Source: Hymenolepis diminuta
Taxonomy: Eukaryota > Platyhelminthes > Cestoda > Cyclophyllidea > Hymenolepididae
Reading direction: 5' to 3'
NCBI GenBank assembly: GCA_900708905.1
Contig: CAADRB010000013.1
Span: forward strand, 841,586-905,585
DNA length: 64,000 nt
The notes beneath the pieces are model-generated. The model searched no databases and was not told the origin of the DNA. It saw only the letters and a program-made list of their open reading frames with translations. The position numbers and the translations under genes are program-made. Positions 1-10,964 of the stretch are shown piece after piece. Position 1 is the stretch's first letter, and each line of letters begins with the position of its first letter.

Positions 1-1964
1 TAAAATTATAAAACGCGATATTTCAGAGCCTCTTAGTTTGAGTTTGTGTAGGTGCATTTTCGTAAGTATTCATTGATTTTCAACACTTTCTATATGATAA
101 TGCGCACTACCGCTACACCACACCGCCGCTCGAGCGAAAACAGGCAAACGTTTTCTGATAGAATTGTATTGAGAAGAAGGGAAGAAAGTTCCAGTCAGTT
201 GTTCGAATGGACAAATGAGATGCATTTGGCGAAAAAGGAATGTCAATTGTACCTAGATCACGGCGTCACAAAGAGAGTTCATGTGTTGAAAATCTGACGA
301 ATCAGGGGTCACTGAGTCAAATAGAGCGATAAAAGATAGCACTTATTTCTAGGATACTTTATCAAAATTGCAAATGTATCTAACTGTTCTCTTCACTTAT
401 GTCGGTGATTTAAAAACCGATTTATTGCTGATGTTACTAATTTACGAAGTGGAGCAGTTTGTATTATTCACTGCATAAGGAGACCGCGGCGAATGTTCCG
501 CTATGGAGGAAATATTATTTTAGAAGACAGTAAAGGGGATGACTTTTTGTTAATATTGAGAGAAAATGATATTATTCCCATTGTTTTAATAATTGGTTGG
601 CTAGGCTTTGAACCAATATACCATTCATCCTCTCTGCTCTCTTCATTGATTCAGCCCGGTAATGTTGGTCAAGGTTGAATACACCTAGTTGATCGAACAT
701 GAGCAAATTCCACCAAAGCATTATTGTTGATTATTAATATTACTGTTTGCTCATTTAATCCCAAAATGCATCTCGAAAAAAGTGATGCAAAAAGTGTTTC
801 GTTTTTATACAAACAGATTTCTTAAAATAATTGTATTAATTTTTATTAATTTCATTATTAAATATAACTAATATCCTATCATAACAAGTAATTCTCAAGT
901 TTCTGCAATATCTTTACCACCGGAAAAGAGCTTCTAATGTGTCAGAACAATGTCATGCTAAACACTGAATCAAACAAATTCAGGCAAGTTGTTTACAATT
1001 GTGAAAGTGTCTCTACATTGGTACGTCGTTGTGCAGGCCACTCTTGAAAACAATTGCCTCACTTTAGTCCATTGAATACTCTGATTATTATTCGAAGACA
1101 TTTCTTTGTTCTTTCTTTTTTAATTTCACTATTAAATTGATTTTGTTTGCGAATTTGTTTAAAGCCAGAATTATGTACTTGAGGTTAGTAAAATAGTAAA
1201 AATATCAGAATTCGGGAAGTTCCGAAATAAAAATATCATGAAATGTATAAACATGTACGTATATCTAAGCGATGTATGTACAACCACATCAACTGGGATA
1301 ACAGGCTACTCAAGACAGGCACAGGGAAAACTTAAAGGGGATATGCATGCTGGAATGAGGTGGCTTTAAGGGCTAGATGATGATAAAATGGTGGCTATTG
1401 GCAAATTAATCAAGACGCTGAGGGACATTTTAGTTTGATCGGTCTATCCTGGTTGAAACCCTATTCCCGAATCTCACCTCCAGGGAATTCACTCAAAAAC
1501 AGTAAACAGCTGCCGTTTATAGATGGATGATTACAGAAAGAAAACCAATGCTTTTACACTATCGTAGGTATCACTTCCGCAAATAGAACGATCATCAAGG
1601 ACTTTATCCTTCTACTTTTCCAATGCTTTAGGGCTTAAAAGAGGCGAGGGTGTTTTAATTGCCGCATGCCAGAATTTCATTCCCAATGTAGACATGAACT
1701 GCAAAATCAGTTTATTTTCGAGCAGTGTTTGAAGTGATGCCGTTTGCAGATGGATAAACATATCCAAATGTCAGGATTCAGCGAAAAAGTGGCACCACAT
1801 CTCCTCTAAACTGAACTGAATTGTGAACAGATAAAATTCCCGAATGCTGTGAATTAAATCTTTGTTAATAAATAGATACATGTGCCTGTTCGTTGTGTGG
1901 AAATGTAAGAGTTTATTTTGTCTATGTGAATATCATATTTACAAGTAATTTTTTTTTGTTTTAG
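1..1964. other. No recognisable gene; presumed HIP1 intron or upstream sequence
   Basis: I see no exon that I can tie to a protein family here. Short open frames (for example 52-297 +) have no recognisable domain. Because the HIP1-like gene that follows enters the window already in its coiled coil, this stretch is probably intron of that gene, with its ANTH-domain exons upstream of the window. Confidence 0.4.
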
Positions 1965-4900
1965 ATGGAATCAATCGAAAATGATGGTAAAATAAAGGTA
2001 GGTGGTAAAAGACAGAAATTTGAACCTTTTTTCTAATACCTATTCAATTTCGCAAGTGTTAATTTATTCATTTGAATCTTAAGTGATCGTATTTTGCAAG
2101 AATGCTGATGTAGCCAGTTGGTAGTAGAAGAAATTGTCAGCGGAGCAGGGGCTGCACACTCAATGAGCGGAATGACCAACCGTTCCGGTTAAGTTGTAGA
2201 ATTCGAGTTTCTCATTAGAGAGTCTCCACTATATCAATCATTCTATCAAAATGGAGTTTTGTAAAACGCCTTTTTGAATGGGCTTGTAAGTTGACTGATA
2301 TTACATGATTGATATTCGAATCAATAGGAAAGTCGTTCCGCTTTGAGTTGTGTGGTGTGTGGCTCTAGAATGCATGTGATTTATATGAAATTCTGCACGT
2401 GAAGAAATACACACTAGTTCCGCCAGATCACATGCAAAGGGCTCCATCAACCCTCCTGTTTTCTTTATTTTGCAATTTCTTTTTATTGCAGCAAAAGTTG
2501 ACACAGTTGGAATTAGAGCAAGTTACTTGGCAGGATACCAAACGACAACTGGAAACGCAACTGACTGATGCTCGGTTGGCATTAGAGACCGCGGAGTCAA
2601 AGTCAGCCAGCCTGACTAGTCAATTGGGATGTGCTCGAAGCCTCGCCGAACGAGAAACGTGTGATCTCCTGCTCAAGGCCGCGTGCGTGAAAGCCAAACA
2701 AGATACAAATGCAATCATTGCTCTAATGGACAACTCAGAATTCGTCCAGTGTCGCAGTTGTGCTGGTGAGTACAAAAATGCTACCGAAATTCTCAATAAG
2801 TAGTAGTGTGTAGCATAAATGACTTGTTTGCATCATCCAGATGTTGTCAGTGCTTTCACCAAAAATTCCAATGCTGAGATTATGCGACTGAAAACCATAA
2901 TCTCGGATAAAGGAGGCAAAGGTTCGTGTCTTTTTCTTAAGTATGCTTCTTAATATAATATTAATAAACTTCGATATTGTCATAATTTGTAGATTTTGCG
3001 AAACTTCCCCTGAATATTGCTCACCTTTCCTCATACATAAATGCCAGTGCTCTTCATGCGAAGGCTGTTGCCAATTCTGCTGCAGATATTGTTAAATCTG
3101 ATGGTAAAATGAATATTTCTATTAACTTACATTATTCCTAATTATCCAATGGCTTCATAACAGAATATTATGGCACATAAACAAGGCTACTCAGTAAAAG
3201 AGCTGTGACAAATTTTAATAGATAATGTTAGATATAAGATATATAATTGGACAATTGAGGATTTGTTCTTCAATTCATGAGTCCATTCATGTTAGGAGAA
3301 ACTAATTTTATAACAGGAGGTGGTTCAAGGAATTAGTGCATTAATAATATGGAGATTTCGACGAAGGTTTGATGACCTTCATTTAGAGTTCGAAAGTTTT
3401 CTGTCAATTTAATGGTTTTATTGTGGGATGAGACTAGCGGGCGTCCTGTTGAAGAAGGATTAAATTTGATCCAGGAGGGGATTGTTGTGTCTAATGACAA
3501 TTTGATCTCATTAGGAGCTTGTACATTTGCCAATGTTTGCATAACAAAGAAAAAAGACCTTCCGGATTAATAGCGATTCCAGTTATTAACAAGCTGCCTG
3601 TAAACATAAACTCTGACAGCCTAGTAACGGTCAATAATTTTTAATTCATAAAAATTATAATTCAAATATATTTTCCCTAATGTTAGCGTGAGTTAATTTA
3701 TTTTTATGCGTTTATGGATAGGTGTGTGCAATTTAGAGATTTCAACAAAGGCAGATTGACGTTCAACTAAGTTCCGTAAATTTTTGTCCAGGTTATTGGT
3801 AGATACTGACTATCCAGTGCTTGATAACTTTTAATTAGCCAGTTATTTCAATCTAAATATCTGTTGCCGAATTGGACAATTTTTCGTGATTCCGATGTTT
3901 CAGACATCTGAGACTAATATATCAAGTAGTGGAAGTATCATAATTTCCTGGGTTTTTTGTAACATCTTTATATCATTCAAGGCTCTTCACAACAATGGTG
4001 AGTTTCAATAAGGAACTGTGTTCTTTAACTCTCTCCTTTGAGCAGAACGGAGATAACCTACAGCCTGTAGCGGATACTGTACAAATATGCCCTTTGCTAA
4101 ACTTTGGTAATCCTCTTAGAAGTTCGAATAGCCGCTGACAAGTGCAACTAGCTTCTAGCAGAGTCTTCTAGTGTAAGTTTACTCTCGAAGTTAACTAGGC
4201 TCTGTTCAAAGTAGAAATAAGGAAAATATTGAGTGGAGAGAGATTACTGAAAACTGCGACTAACTGTCAATATGTTAAGTTATTAAATACAATCAACTCT
4301 ACTTCACAGGAGCATTGATCGCTGATTAGCTAGGAAAATCTCTAACGCATGGCAGTGCCTGATCACTACATGATCGGTTGCAAGTGTGCAATTTCCAGAA
4401 CGTTAAAAAAACACGTGAGATCCCTTTGGTCAGCCTTGGTAGCTTTGTGCACTCTACAAGCCTCTGTATTTTACAACTCCTCAATAGTCGAAAGTCCAAT
4501 TGATCAATCCAGTCTTCCCGTGTGTACTGAGCCGTCAAGGTCTTAATATTTCTGATTTTTCAGATAATGATCACTCTATCTCTGAAATTTACAACTTGCG
4601 TAATCGTCTATTTATATCACAACATAATCTTAATGCGAGGTGCCAACTATAACGATGGGCTCCAGTAGTATAACTAAACATTCAAGTAAACCAGCTAGTC
4701 AACAGGCTTTCAATTTTGTGAACATAATCTCACACATCAAGCGGAAATCTAGTCAAAAAGATTGAGCTATGGACCATAAAGATATTGCAAATTGCATTCG
4801 GATCCTTAAGAGGAAGTACTGGCTCAAATGCTTCAAAAATTTCAATAACGATAGGTTTTAGACATCATGACGCCTATTCAACTCTATCCTGTGATTGAAA

Positions 4901-7900
4901 TTTGTAAAATATTTATACGTTGCCATAGGTAATAATAATAATAATGAAAGAACAGACTTGCGTCTATCACATTGGCTTAAAATTATCTTTGACTTAAAAT
5001 TTATCGAAATTTGATAATAATTTGAGCACTTCCCTATTTTTCGAGAGCTAACAGCTAATTGTCGACGCAGTTTGAACGATAGCCTTGAGATCTGCTCTCA
5101 CCTAATCAACTCGTCTGAACTTGAAGACTGGCGTAGAGCAGCTGTGTTAGGCCACATAGATAGTGTAACAACCGCCCTCTCGCGGATTCAAATACTTGCT
5201 GAAGAACTGCGACCACACATCAAGGATGTTAATGAAGAGGACCTTGCTTCAGCGTTGGAACGAGAAATGCAGCACACTGCTGAATTAATTGCTCGTGCTG
5301 AAGCTAGATTCAAGGTAGATAATCATATTCATAATACTTTTAGCGTTGAAAAGCTTTGTGATAATGAATTTTTCTATTGACAGGAACTTCTGGAGCAATC
5401 GAGGTCTTCAATGACAGGAATTCAATTAGAAGTTCACAGCAAGATCTTGGGTACTTGTACGGAGCTCATGTCTGCTATCGGTCTTCTTGTTGCCAGGGCA
5501 CGAGAACTACAAATGGAGATAGTAAACGCGGGTAGAGTAAGTTGTTTATTTCATTATAATGAAATGTGACCCCAAACAATCGCGTTTCACATTATGAGCC
5601 TTAATTTTTTAGGGAACGGCAACGGTCAAGGAGTTCTATAAGCGCCATAATCGATGGACTGAAGGTCTTTTCTCGGCGGCAAAATCTGTTGGTGCTGGAG
5701 CCAACTTGCTGGTGTAACTAGTTTATATATTTTTACTCCAAACATTCAAGGTTTAGAGCTATCAAATTTTAAAGATTGAAGTCTACAGGGTAAAATTATT
5801 TTATTTATAAGGTTCCATGGCTTGAATCTCCAGTTAGAAGTCACATTGTAGATGAAAATTATAAAAAGAGAAAATAACTGTTAGTTAGAATGCTTCATGA
5901 TGTGTTCATAGTTCGAGATGGATTCAATGATTGGCTTCTGCTAGAGTTTTATTGAAAATGCATCGAGTTTGAATGGTCTCTATCTAGACATAAAGGATAA
6001 AGTTTGTAGATGTTATGTCCTAATATTATGGCCATCGGCAAAGGCTTCAATTTATTATTCATCAATTCAAAATGAAAAATGATTTTCTGGACCTTCAAGA
6101 GATGAAGGTGTGGAAATTTGGAAAAGAATGATTACAATAACGAACTTCGGGGATTCTTTTTTTCTACCGAAAATATCACGTTTTGAATATGAAATCCGTG
6201 AATGTTTTCTAATCTTCTTAATTGGGTTTATCAGTCACCTCTTAATTGTTCTGACTCCGCTGGTGACTTGACTGGCCTCATTTAACTTATAGCATGACAA
6301 GTTCTGCGCATACTTCTCTAACATTTCCCTCTAATAGGAGCGAGTTAATAATTTGCGTCTTCAAACTCTCAGCAGTGAAACTTCGGTACGGACGTAAATC
6401 TTCGAATCTAGTACGATACTATGATAATATTACTGAAAGTTTCAGCTTCGATATCGGAAATTTCACAACTTGAACTAAAAGGATAGATTATGCGTTTTCT
6501 TACTTTTGGATTATGTGAGAAATCTTTTCCATAATAAAAAAAATAATCGCATACTGATCGACGGTATATTGGAGTAATATCAGAGGATCGCGAGCGAGAA
6601 AAGTGATGTTTGGATAAATTTTAAATTATTGTATTCAATTTCAACGCAATTTACTGACATAGCAACAACTTCATACCAATATTGATAAAATTGGAACTTA
6701 CTCTGAACCTTCAGAAGATCCAACTCCTTTAAGAATCCTGCTTCTAGGAATTTCCTTCCCGAATTCAAATTAACGACAGGAATATGCATCTTCAATAACA
6801 GGCAGTGATAGTCTTCGCTCTTGATCAGAAACTTACTTCACTACGAATACAGCCATTGTTCACTTTCTAATAAGACTCAAAGTATTCATTTCCAGTTTTA
6901 TTTATTTCAAAAGATATTTCCAGCTTGGTTAGAAATTCGTCTTTACCTATGTCAAATAATCTCATCCCCTTGTCCCCTAATGCATCGACGTACCCAGTCT
7001 ACTTAGGTAATTGAAAGTTATAGTTTAATGACCCTTTATCCACAACAGCTTAATACTATGAAAATCTCAGTTAGGAGTAAGACGCGCAAATTTTCCGATA
7101 CTAAATATTGAAAAGAATGCTTAATCGTTTCCAGGGCCTAATCACCACTTCAAAAGGAGAACTGAAATAAAAGTGAAAACGTGTTTCACATTTCTATCTA
7201 TGATTTATAGTGTTAAAATTGCAGTTTCTAAGTGACCATGCCAGGAATTACACTTAATCAGCTCTTTTTATCGTTGAGTTTGAAATAAGAATCGTATCTA
7301 AGTGGTGCTCAGTTAAGTATTTATATGTCAAATTTATCTTTCCTCTACCGTAGAGAATCCGCTGACGACATTGTCTCCAATAAAGGCGGTCAACTTGAGC
7401 GTTTGATGGTTGCGGCACTAGAGATTTCAAGTTCCACAACCCAATTACTTGTTGCTAGCAGAGTGAAAGCAAGCGAGGGTTCACAGTGCCTCAATAACCT
7501 GGAGACCGCCGCCAAGAGTGTTTCTCGAGTTACCGGTGAAGTTGTGGCGGAAGTTCAAAATGCGTCAACTATTGATGAACAATCGCGTAGGTTTTATAAT
7601 AAGAAATTGTCTGTTTATTTATAAAGATAGCATGTATTATGTCATATAAATGTAAGCAAGGAAATAGGTTGGAGAAAAGTTAGATTTGATCAGCAGAAAC
7701 TGACATTTTTACCTATTCTCTTCTCAGTCCAGAAGAAAATGTTTTATTTTTCAAAATTTTTTGTAAGGACTCTCATTGAATCTAATTTCAAAGCTAAGGA
7801 TGGCATTATAATGTGGAAAGTTTTAACCGCCCGCGAATTTTAATAGAATTCGTCTTAAAGGACACTGATCCTTGTTTATCATTGCGCATATGGAAAACCG

Positions 7901-8564
7901 TCGATAGGGCATGAGCACTGCTTTTTCTGCGAACATTCAAATATTACTGATAGCCTTGCATCTCACTGTTCTGCTCAAATTTCGTTGAGGTGGGAATTTA
8001 CGTCTTTTGAGACTGGAATCGACATTTTTATTTATTTAGTCATGACAACCCGATTAAACTAAAAACTTCTTGGGTTTGCTGTCCTAGCCGTGATTATCTT
8101 TCTTGTCCTCTTTGATATCTGGGGACTTAAAAGAATTTTTAAGTTAGGGGAATTGAAGAGACTTATAGCGGTCCAAGGGAGAAGTCTTCCTTAATGTTTC
8201 GCCACGGGCTTTCCTAGAGGAACCAAATGGTAATAAGTAGTATGTAGTTTATATAAGTTTTACCTATTTTAGTGATAGCACAAAACAGATTCAATCCGAG
8301 AAATTTGAGTAGTAGCATATTTGACTCAAGTAATGATTAAAAAAGCTTCCCAGGTTCTCTTTTTCTTTATTTTTAGAAAACATGGACTTTGCAAAACTTT
8401 CCTATACTCAAGCCCACAAAACCGAAGTGGATTGTCAGGTCAAAGTGCTTGAGCTGGAAGCTCAACTTATGGCTGAGAGGAAACGACTTGCTGAAATACG
8501 TCGATTCAATTACAGCAATTCAGCTGAGTTTGAGCAGGTATGGACCTTCAGATTAGCTATCTAG
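1965..8564 (+). CDS. HIP1: HIP1/Sla2-type endocytic adaptor, C-terminal part (coiled coil and I/LWEQ domain)
   Basis: Proteins of this family link clathrin-coated pits to F-actin. Exons read as 1965-1997 (least certain), 2492-2765, 2841-2921, 2993-3103, 4564-4639, 5071-5314, 5384-5536, 5613-5713, 7354-7586 and 8377-8564. Phases agree throughout and give about 497 residues. The first exons are charged coiled coil. The rest matches the I/LWEQ (THATCH) actin-binding domain of HIP1/HIP1R closely: LEVHSKILGTCTELM, EFYKRHNRWTEGL, ADDIVSNKGG, SSTTQLLVASRVKA, and the tail NMDFAKLSYTQ followed by CQVKVLELEAQL. The N-terminal ANTH lipid-binding domain is not in the window, so the gene is partial at its 5' end. 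The last codons (from the CAG at 8535-8537 to TAG at 8562-8564) are either terminal coding sequence or readthrough of a GTATGG donor into an intron. HIP1 and HIP1R cannot be separated because invertebrates usually have one copy. Confidence 0.93.
2105..2290 (+). repeat. SINE-like interspersed repeat, copy A
   Basis: The core at about 2163-2221 (GAGCGGAATGACCAACCG, a GGTTAA motif, then ATTCGAGTTTCTC and TTAGAG) recurs at 12998-13200 and, more diverged, at 17944-18110. Copy A lies inside a HIP1 intron. The tRNA-like head seen in copy B is not evident here, so this is probably a diverged or 5'-truncated copy. Confidence 0.55.
4931..4945. repeat. Short (AAT)n microsatellite
   Basis: Five tandem AAT units inside the HIP1 intron between the exons ending at 4639 and beginning at 5071. 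No functional meaning is claimed. Confidence 0.8.
5714..7353 (+). other. HIP1 intron, 1.6 kb
   Basis: Bounded by GT at 5714 and AG at 7352-7353, it splits a codon between the LLV and ESADD parts of the I/LWEQ domain. I see no gene or clear repeat within it. Confidence 0.75.
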
Positions 8565-9739
8565 CCACACATAGCAAAACACTATTGAAACGTTTATTGT
8601 TTGGAGTATCTATTATTAAAATACGAGCTTTTCCTTATTTTTTTGATTTAGTGTCCACTCTTTTGAAGTTCTCATAACTTTTGAAGTGGTTTCTGTCTGA
8701 ATTAAAAAAATAACCATCTACTTTTGGAATTTTAGAAATCTTGAATATGGAATGGATACTATTTCCTACATCACTCCCCTCAGTGCCTAAAATTCATTCC
8801 TCCAAAGTGTGACATTTTATACGAAAATAAAACTTTTAAGATTATTCACCACTTTTTTAGTATGATTTTATTATGAAATTTGTCAATCAATTATTGTTCA
8901 GAGAATTTAAAAATACAAAAACGAGAGAAACGATATCAATTATGGAACAAATTACCAACAGGGAAGCATTCACTAAAGTTATTTTGTTGGCTTTACTGTG
9001 ATATATGATGGAGGTCCCTTGAATTGGTTGCCTTTTGTACCCTGTGTAAGTGGTATGTACGGGGCTACCATGATGAGCCAGAACGGTCTCTGCTTATGAT
9101 TTCATCAGCCAATGAGAATGCCTGCACTAATTGACCACCCAATTAATGTTTTACCCTTTTGTGGATACTTACTCCCTGAGCTAACCGACGTCTGAGGATC
9201 TGTGGATGCTACCGAAAAGTCAAAATAGGCGCCCAACGATACACGAGCCACATTGAACTTCTTCCACTCTTGTGCTCTCCCCTCCCTCCCGCTCTTTAAG
9301 TTCGGACACTTATACCGCATTACATTGCGTACCTTTTCTCTATTTAACTCATATTCTAGTCAAGTCCATTACGCCTACTATAAAAGCTGAATTCAACATG
9401 TCCAGATATCCCATTTGTATTTACGAAATCGTAGTAGGTACCTACTGACTTATACCTCTGCCCTAATTGTCACTTGCCCATCAACGAACGAAGGACGTGA
9501 AATATGTCAGTCGACGTGTCATACTTAGTTTCGTCCGCTTCTAAGCCGAGGTTACCCCCGCTCGGTACTGACTCCTTTTCTTTCTTGCAAATCCTCTTTC
9601 CACACCTTTCCACTCCCATTCGTTTCATTTTGTCGAGTTTGCACGCGATTATATCTAACTTTTGATCGTCTTATTTGGGAAAGGTTGTTGTATCCCCTTA
9701 GCCTTTATGAAGATCATTAATTCTAGGCGGGAATATATA
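8565..9739. other. Intergenic, no gene seen
   Basis: Follows the HIP1 stop. Roughly 9000-9330 and 9450-9660 look less AT-rich than their surroundings and could be remnants of a mobile element, but I could not match them to another copy in the window. Confidence 0.4.
8826..8831 (+). terminator. Candidate poly(A) signal for HIP1
   Basis: A canonical AATAAA lies 262 bp after the TAG at 8562-8564. This mildly supports that stop as the real end of the HIP1 reading frame, but AATAAA is common in AT-rich DNA. Confidence 0.35.
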
Positions 9740-9769
9740 ACACATGAGCTGAAAAGTCCCGGGCCTAAC
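9740..9769 (+). repeat. mariner left terminal inverted repeat
   Basis: Begins ACACATG and ends GGGCCTAAC. The reverse complement of 10933-10962 differs from it only at an AG/GA pair near position 8-9. Confidence 0.95.
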
Positions 9770-9797
9770 GAAGAAAACACAGTTTTTTGGTCCAAAA

Positions 9798-10865
9798 TTA
9801 GCTTTGTTCATCAACGTAATCTCCATCAAGAGCAACGCAATCATTCCAGCGCCGCTCTAACATNNNNNNNNNNNNNNNNNNNNNNNNNNNNNNNNNNNNN
9901 NNNNNNNNNNNNNNNNNNNNNNNNNNNNNNNNNNNNNNNNNNNNNNNNNNNNNNNNNNNNNNNNNNNNNNNNNNNNNNNNNNNNNNNNNNNNNNNNNNNN
10001 NNNNNNNNNNNNNNNNNNNNNNNNNNNNNNNNNNNNNNNNNNNNNNNNNNNNNNNNNNNNNNNNNNNNNNNNNNNNNNNNNNNNNNNNNNNNNNNNNNNN
10101 NNNNNNNNNNNNNNNNNNNNNNNNNNNNNNNNNNNNNNNNNNNNNNNNNNNNNNNNNNNNNNNNNNNNNNNNNNNNNNNNNNNNNNNNNNNNNNNNNNNN
10201 NNNNNNNNNNNNNNNNNNNNNNNNNNNNNNNNNNNNNNNNNNNNNNNNNNNNNNNNNNNNNNNNNNNNNNNNNNNNNNNNNNNNNNNNNNNNNNNNNNNN
10301 NNNNNNNNTCCACTCAGATGACACTCAGATGACGATCGTTTTGATTCCTGAGTGAAGTAATGAATCCATGTTTCATCCATTGTCACATATCGACGCAAAA
10401 ATTCCCGTTTGTTTGTTACGTTTAAACATGGCCAAACAATGCTCGGAATCATCAACACGTTCTCGTTCTCACGGTCAACAGCGAGCAAACGCGGCACCCA
10501 CTTTGAACTGAGCTTTCTCATAGTCAAATGCATAGTCATGCAATATAAAGCCAACACGCTCTTTTCATATCTTTACGATGTCAGCTAACTCATGCAACTT
10601 CACTTTTCGATCATTCAAAACGATTCTGTGGATTTTTTTTGTGTTTTCTGGTGTTACCGCCTCATTTGGACGTCCACTGCGTTCTGTGTGTCTCGGTGTC
10701 GGTGTCTCTACGACCACGTTCGAAGTTAGCAAACCAACGTTTTATTGTTGTTTCTGATGGAGCGGAGTCCCCATAACACTTTTCAAGCCATTGCATCGCT
10801 TGAACGGTACCTTTTCCCATCAAGAAGCAGTGTAAAATTAAAACACGAAGTTGTTTCTAATCCAT
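9798..10865 (-). pseudogene. mariner transposase pseudogene
   Basis: Reading on the minus strand from an ATG at 10865, the N-terminal helix-turn-helix region (HCFLMGKGTVQAMQW, SAPSETTIKRWFANFERG) is recognisable. It is broken by TAG at codon 3 (10857-10859), a frameshift near 10685-10712, TGA at 10565-10567 and a further frame change before MRKLSSKWVPRLL. The catalytic-core segment around DETW follows, then the assembly gap, then the C-terminal end at 9798-9863. These lesions argue for an old, inactive copy. The third catalytic Asp would lie in the gap and cannot be checked. Confidence 0.92.
9864..10308. other. Assembly gap (445 N)
   Basis: A run of N inside the mariner element. A gap at a multi-copy repeat is typical of short-read draft assemblies. 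Confidence 0.99.
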
Positions 10866-10932
10866 TGTTTAGAAAATAGCAAAAGTAGCGTCACCCTTAG
10901 CACAATAACTCACAAACTAGTACCATCGATGT

Positions 10933-10962
10933 GTTAGGCCCGGGACTTTTCAGTCCATGTGT
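10933..10962 (-). repeat. mariner right terminal inverted repeat
   Basis: Inverted partner of 9740-9769, followed directly by the TA of the target-site duplication. Confidence 0.95.
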
Positions 10963-10964
10963 TA

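Larger units (their letters stand above)
9740..10962 (-). mobile_element. mariner (Tc1/mariner superfamily) DNA transposon, degenerate and gapped
   Basis: The element is delimited by 30-bp terminal inverted repeats (28 of 30 positions agree) and flanked on both sides by TA, the expected mariner target-site duplication (9738-9739 and 10963-10964). Its minus strand carries transposase sequence with the family hallmark YVTMDETWIHYF around the second catalytic Asp and a C-terminus like the usual RRWNDCVALDGDY. The length of about 1.22 kb fits mariner, although 445 bp of the interior is N. Several disabling lesions make it non-autonomous. Confidence 0.95.

Noticed and set aside
52..678. Open frames at the left edge
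   Set aside because: No recognisable domain and no exon pattern joining them to the HIP1-like gene.
9662..10557. Long frames running through the N gap
   Set aside because: Their length is an artefact of undefined bases; only the mariner transposase frames at the gap edges are meaningful.
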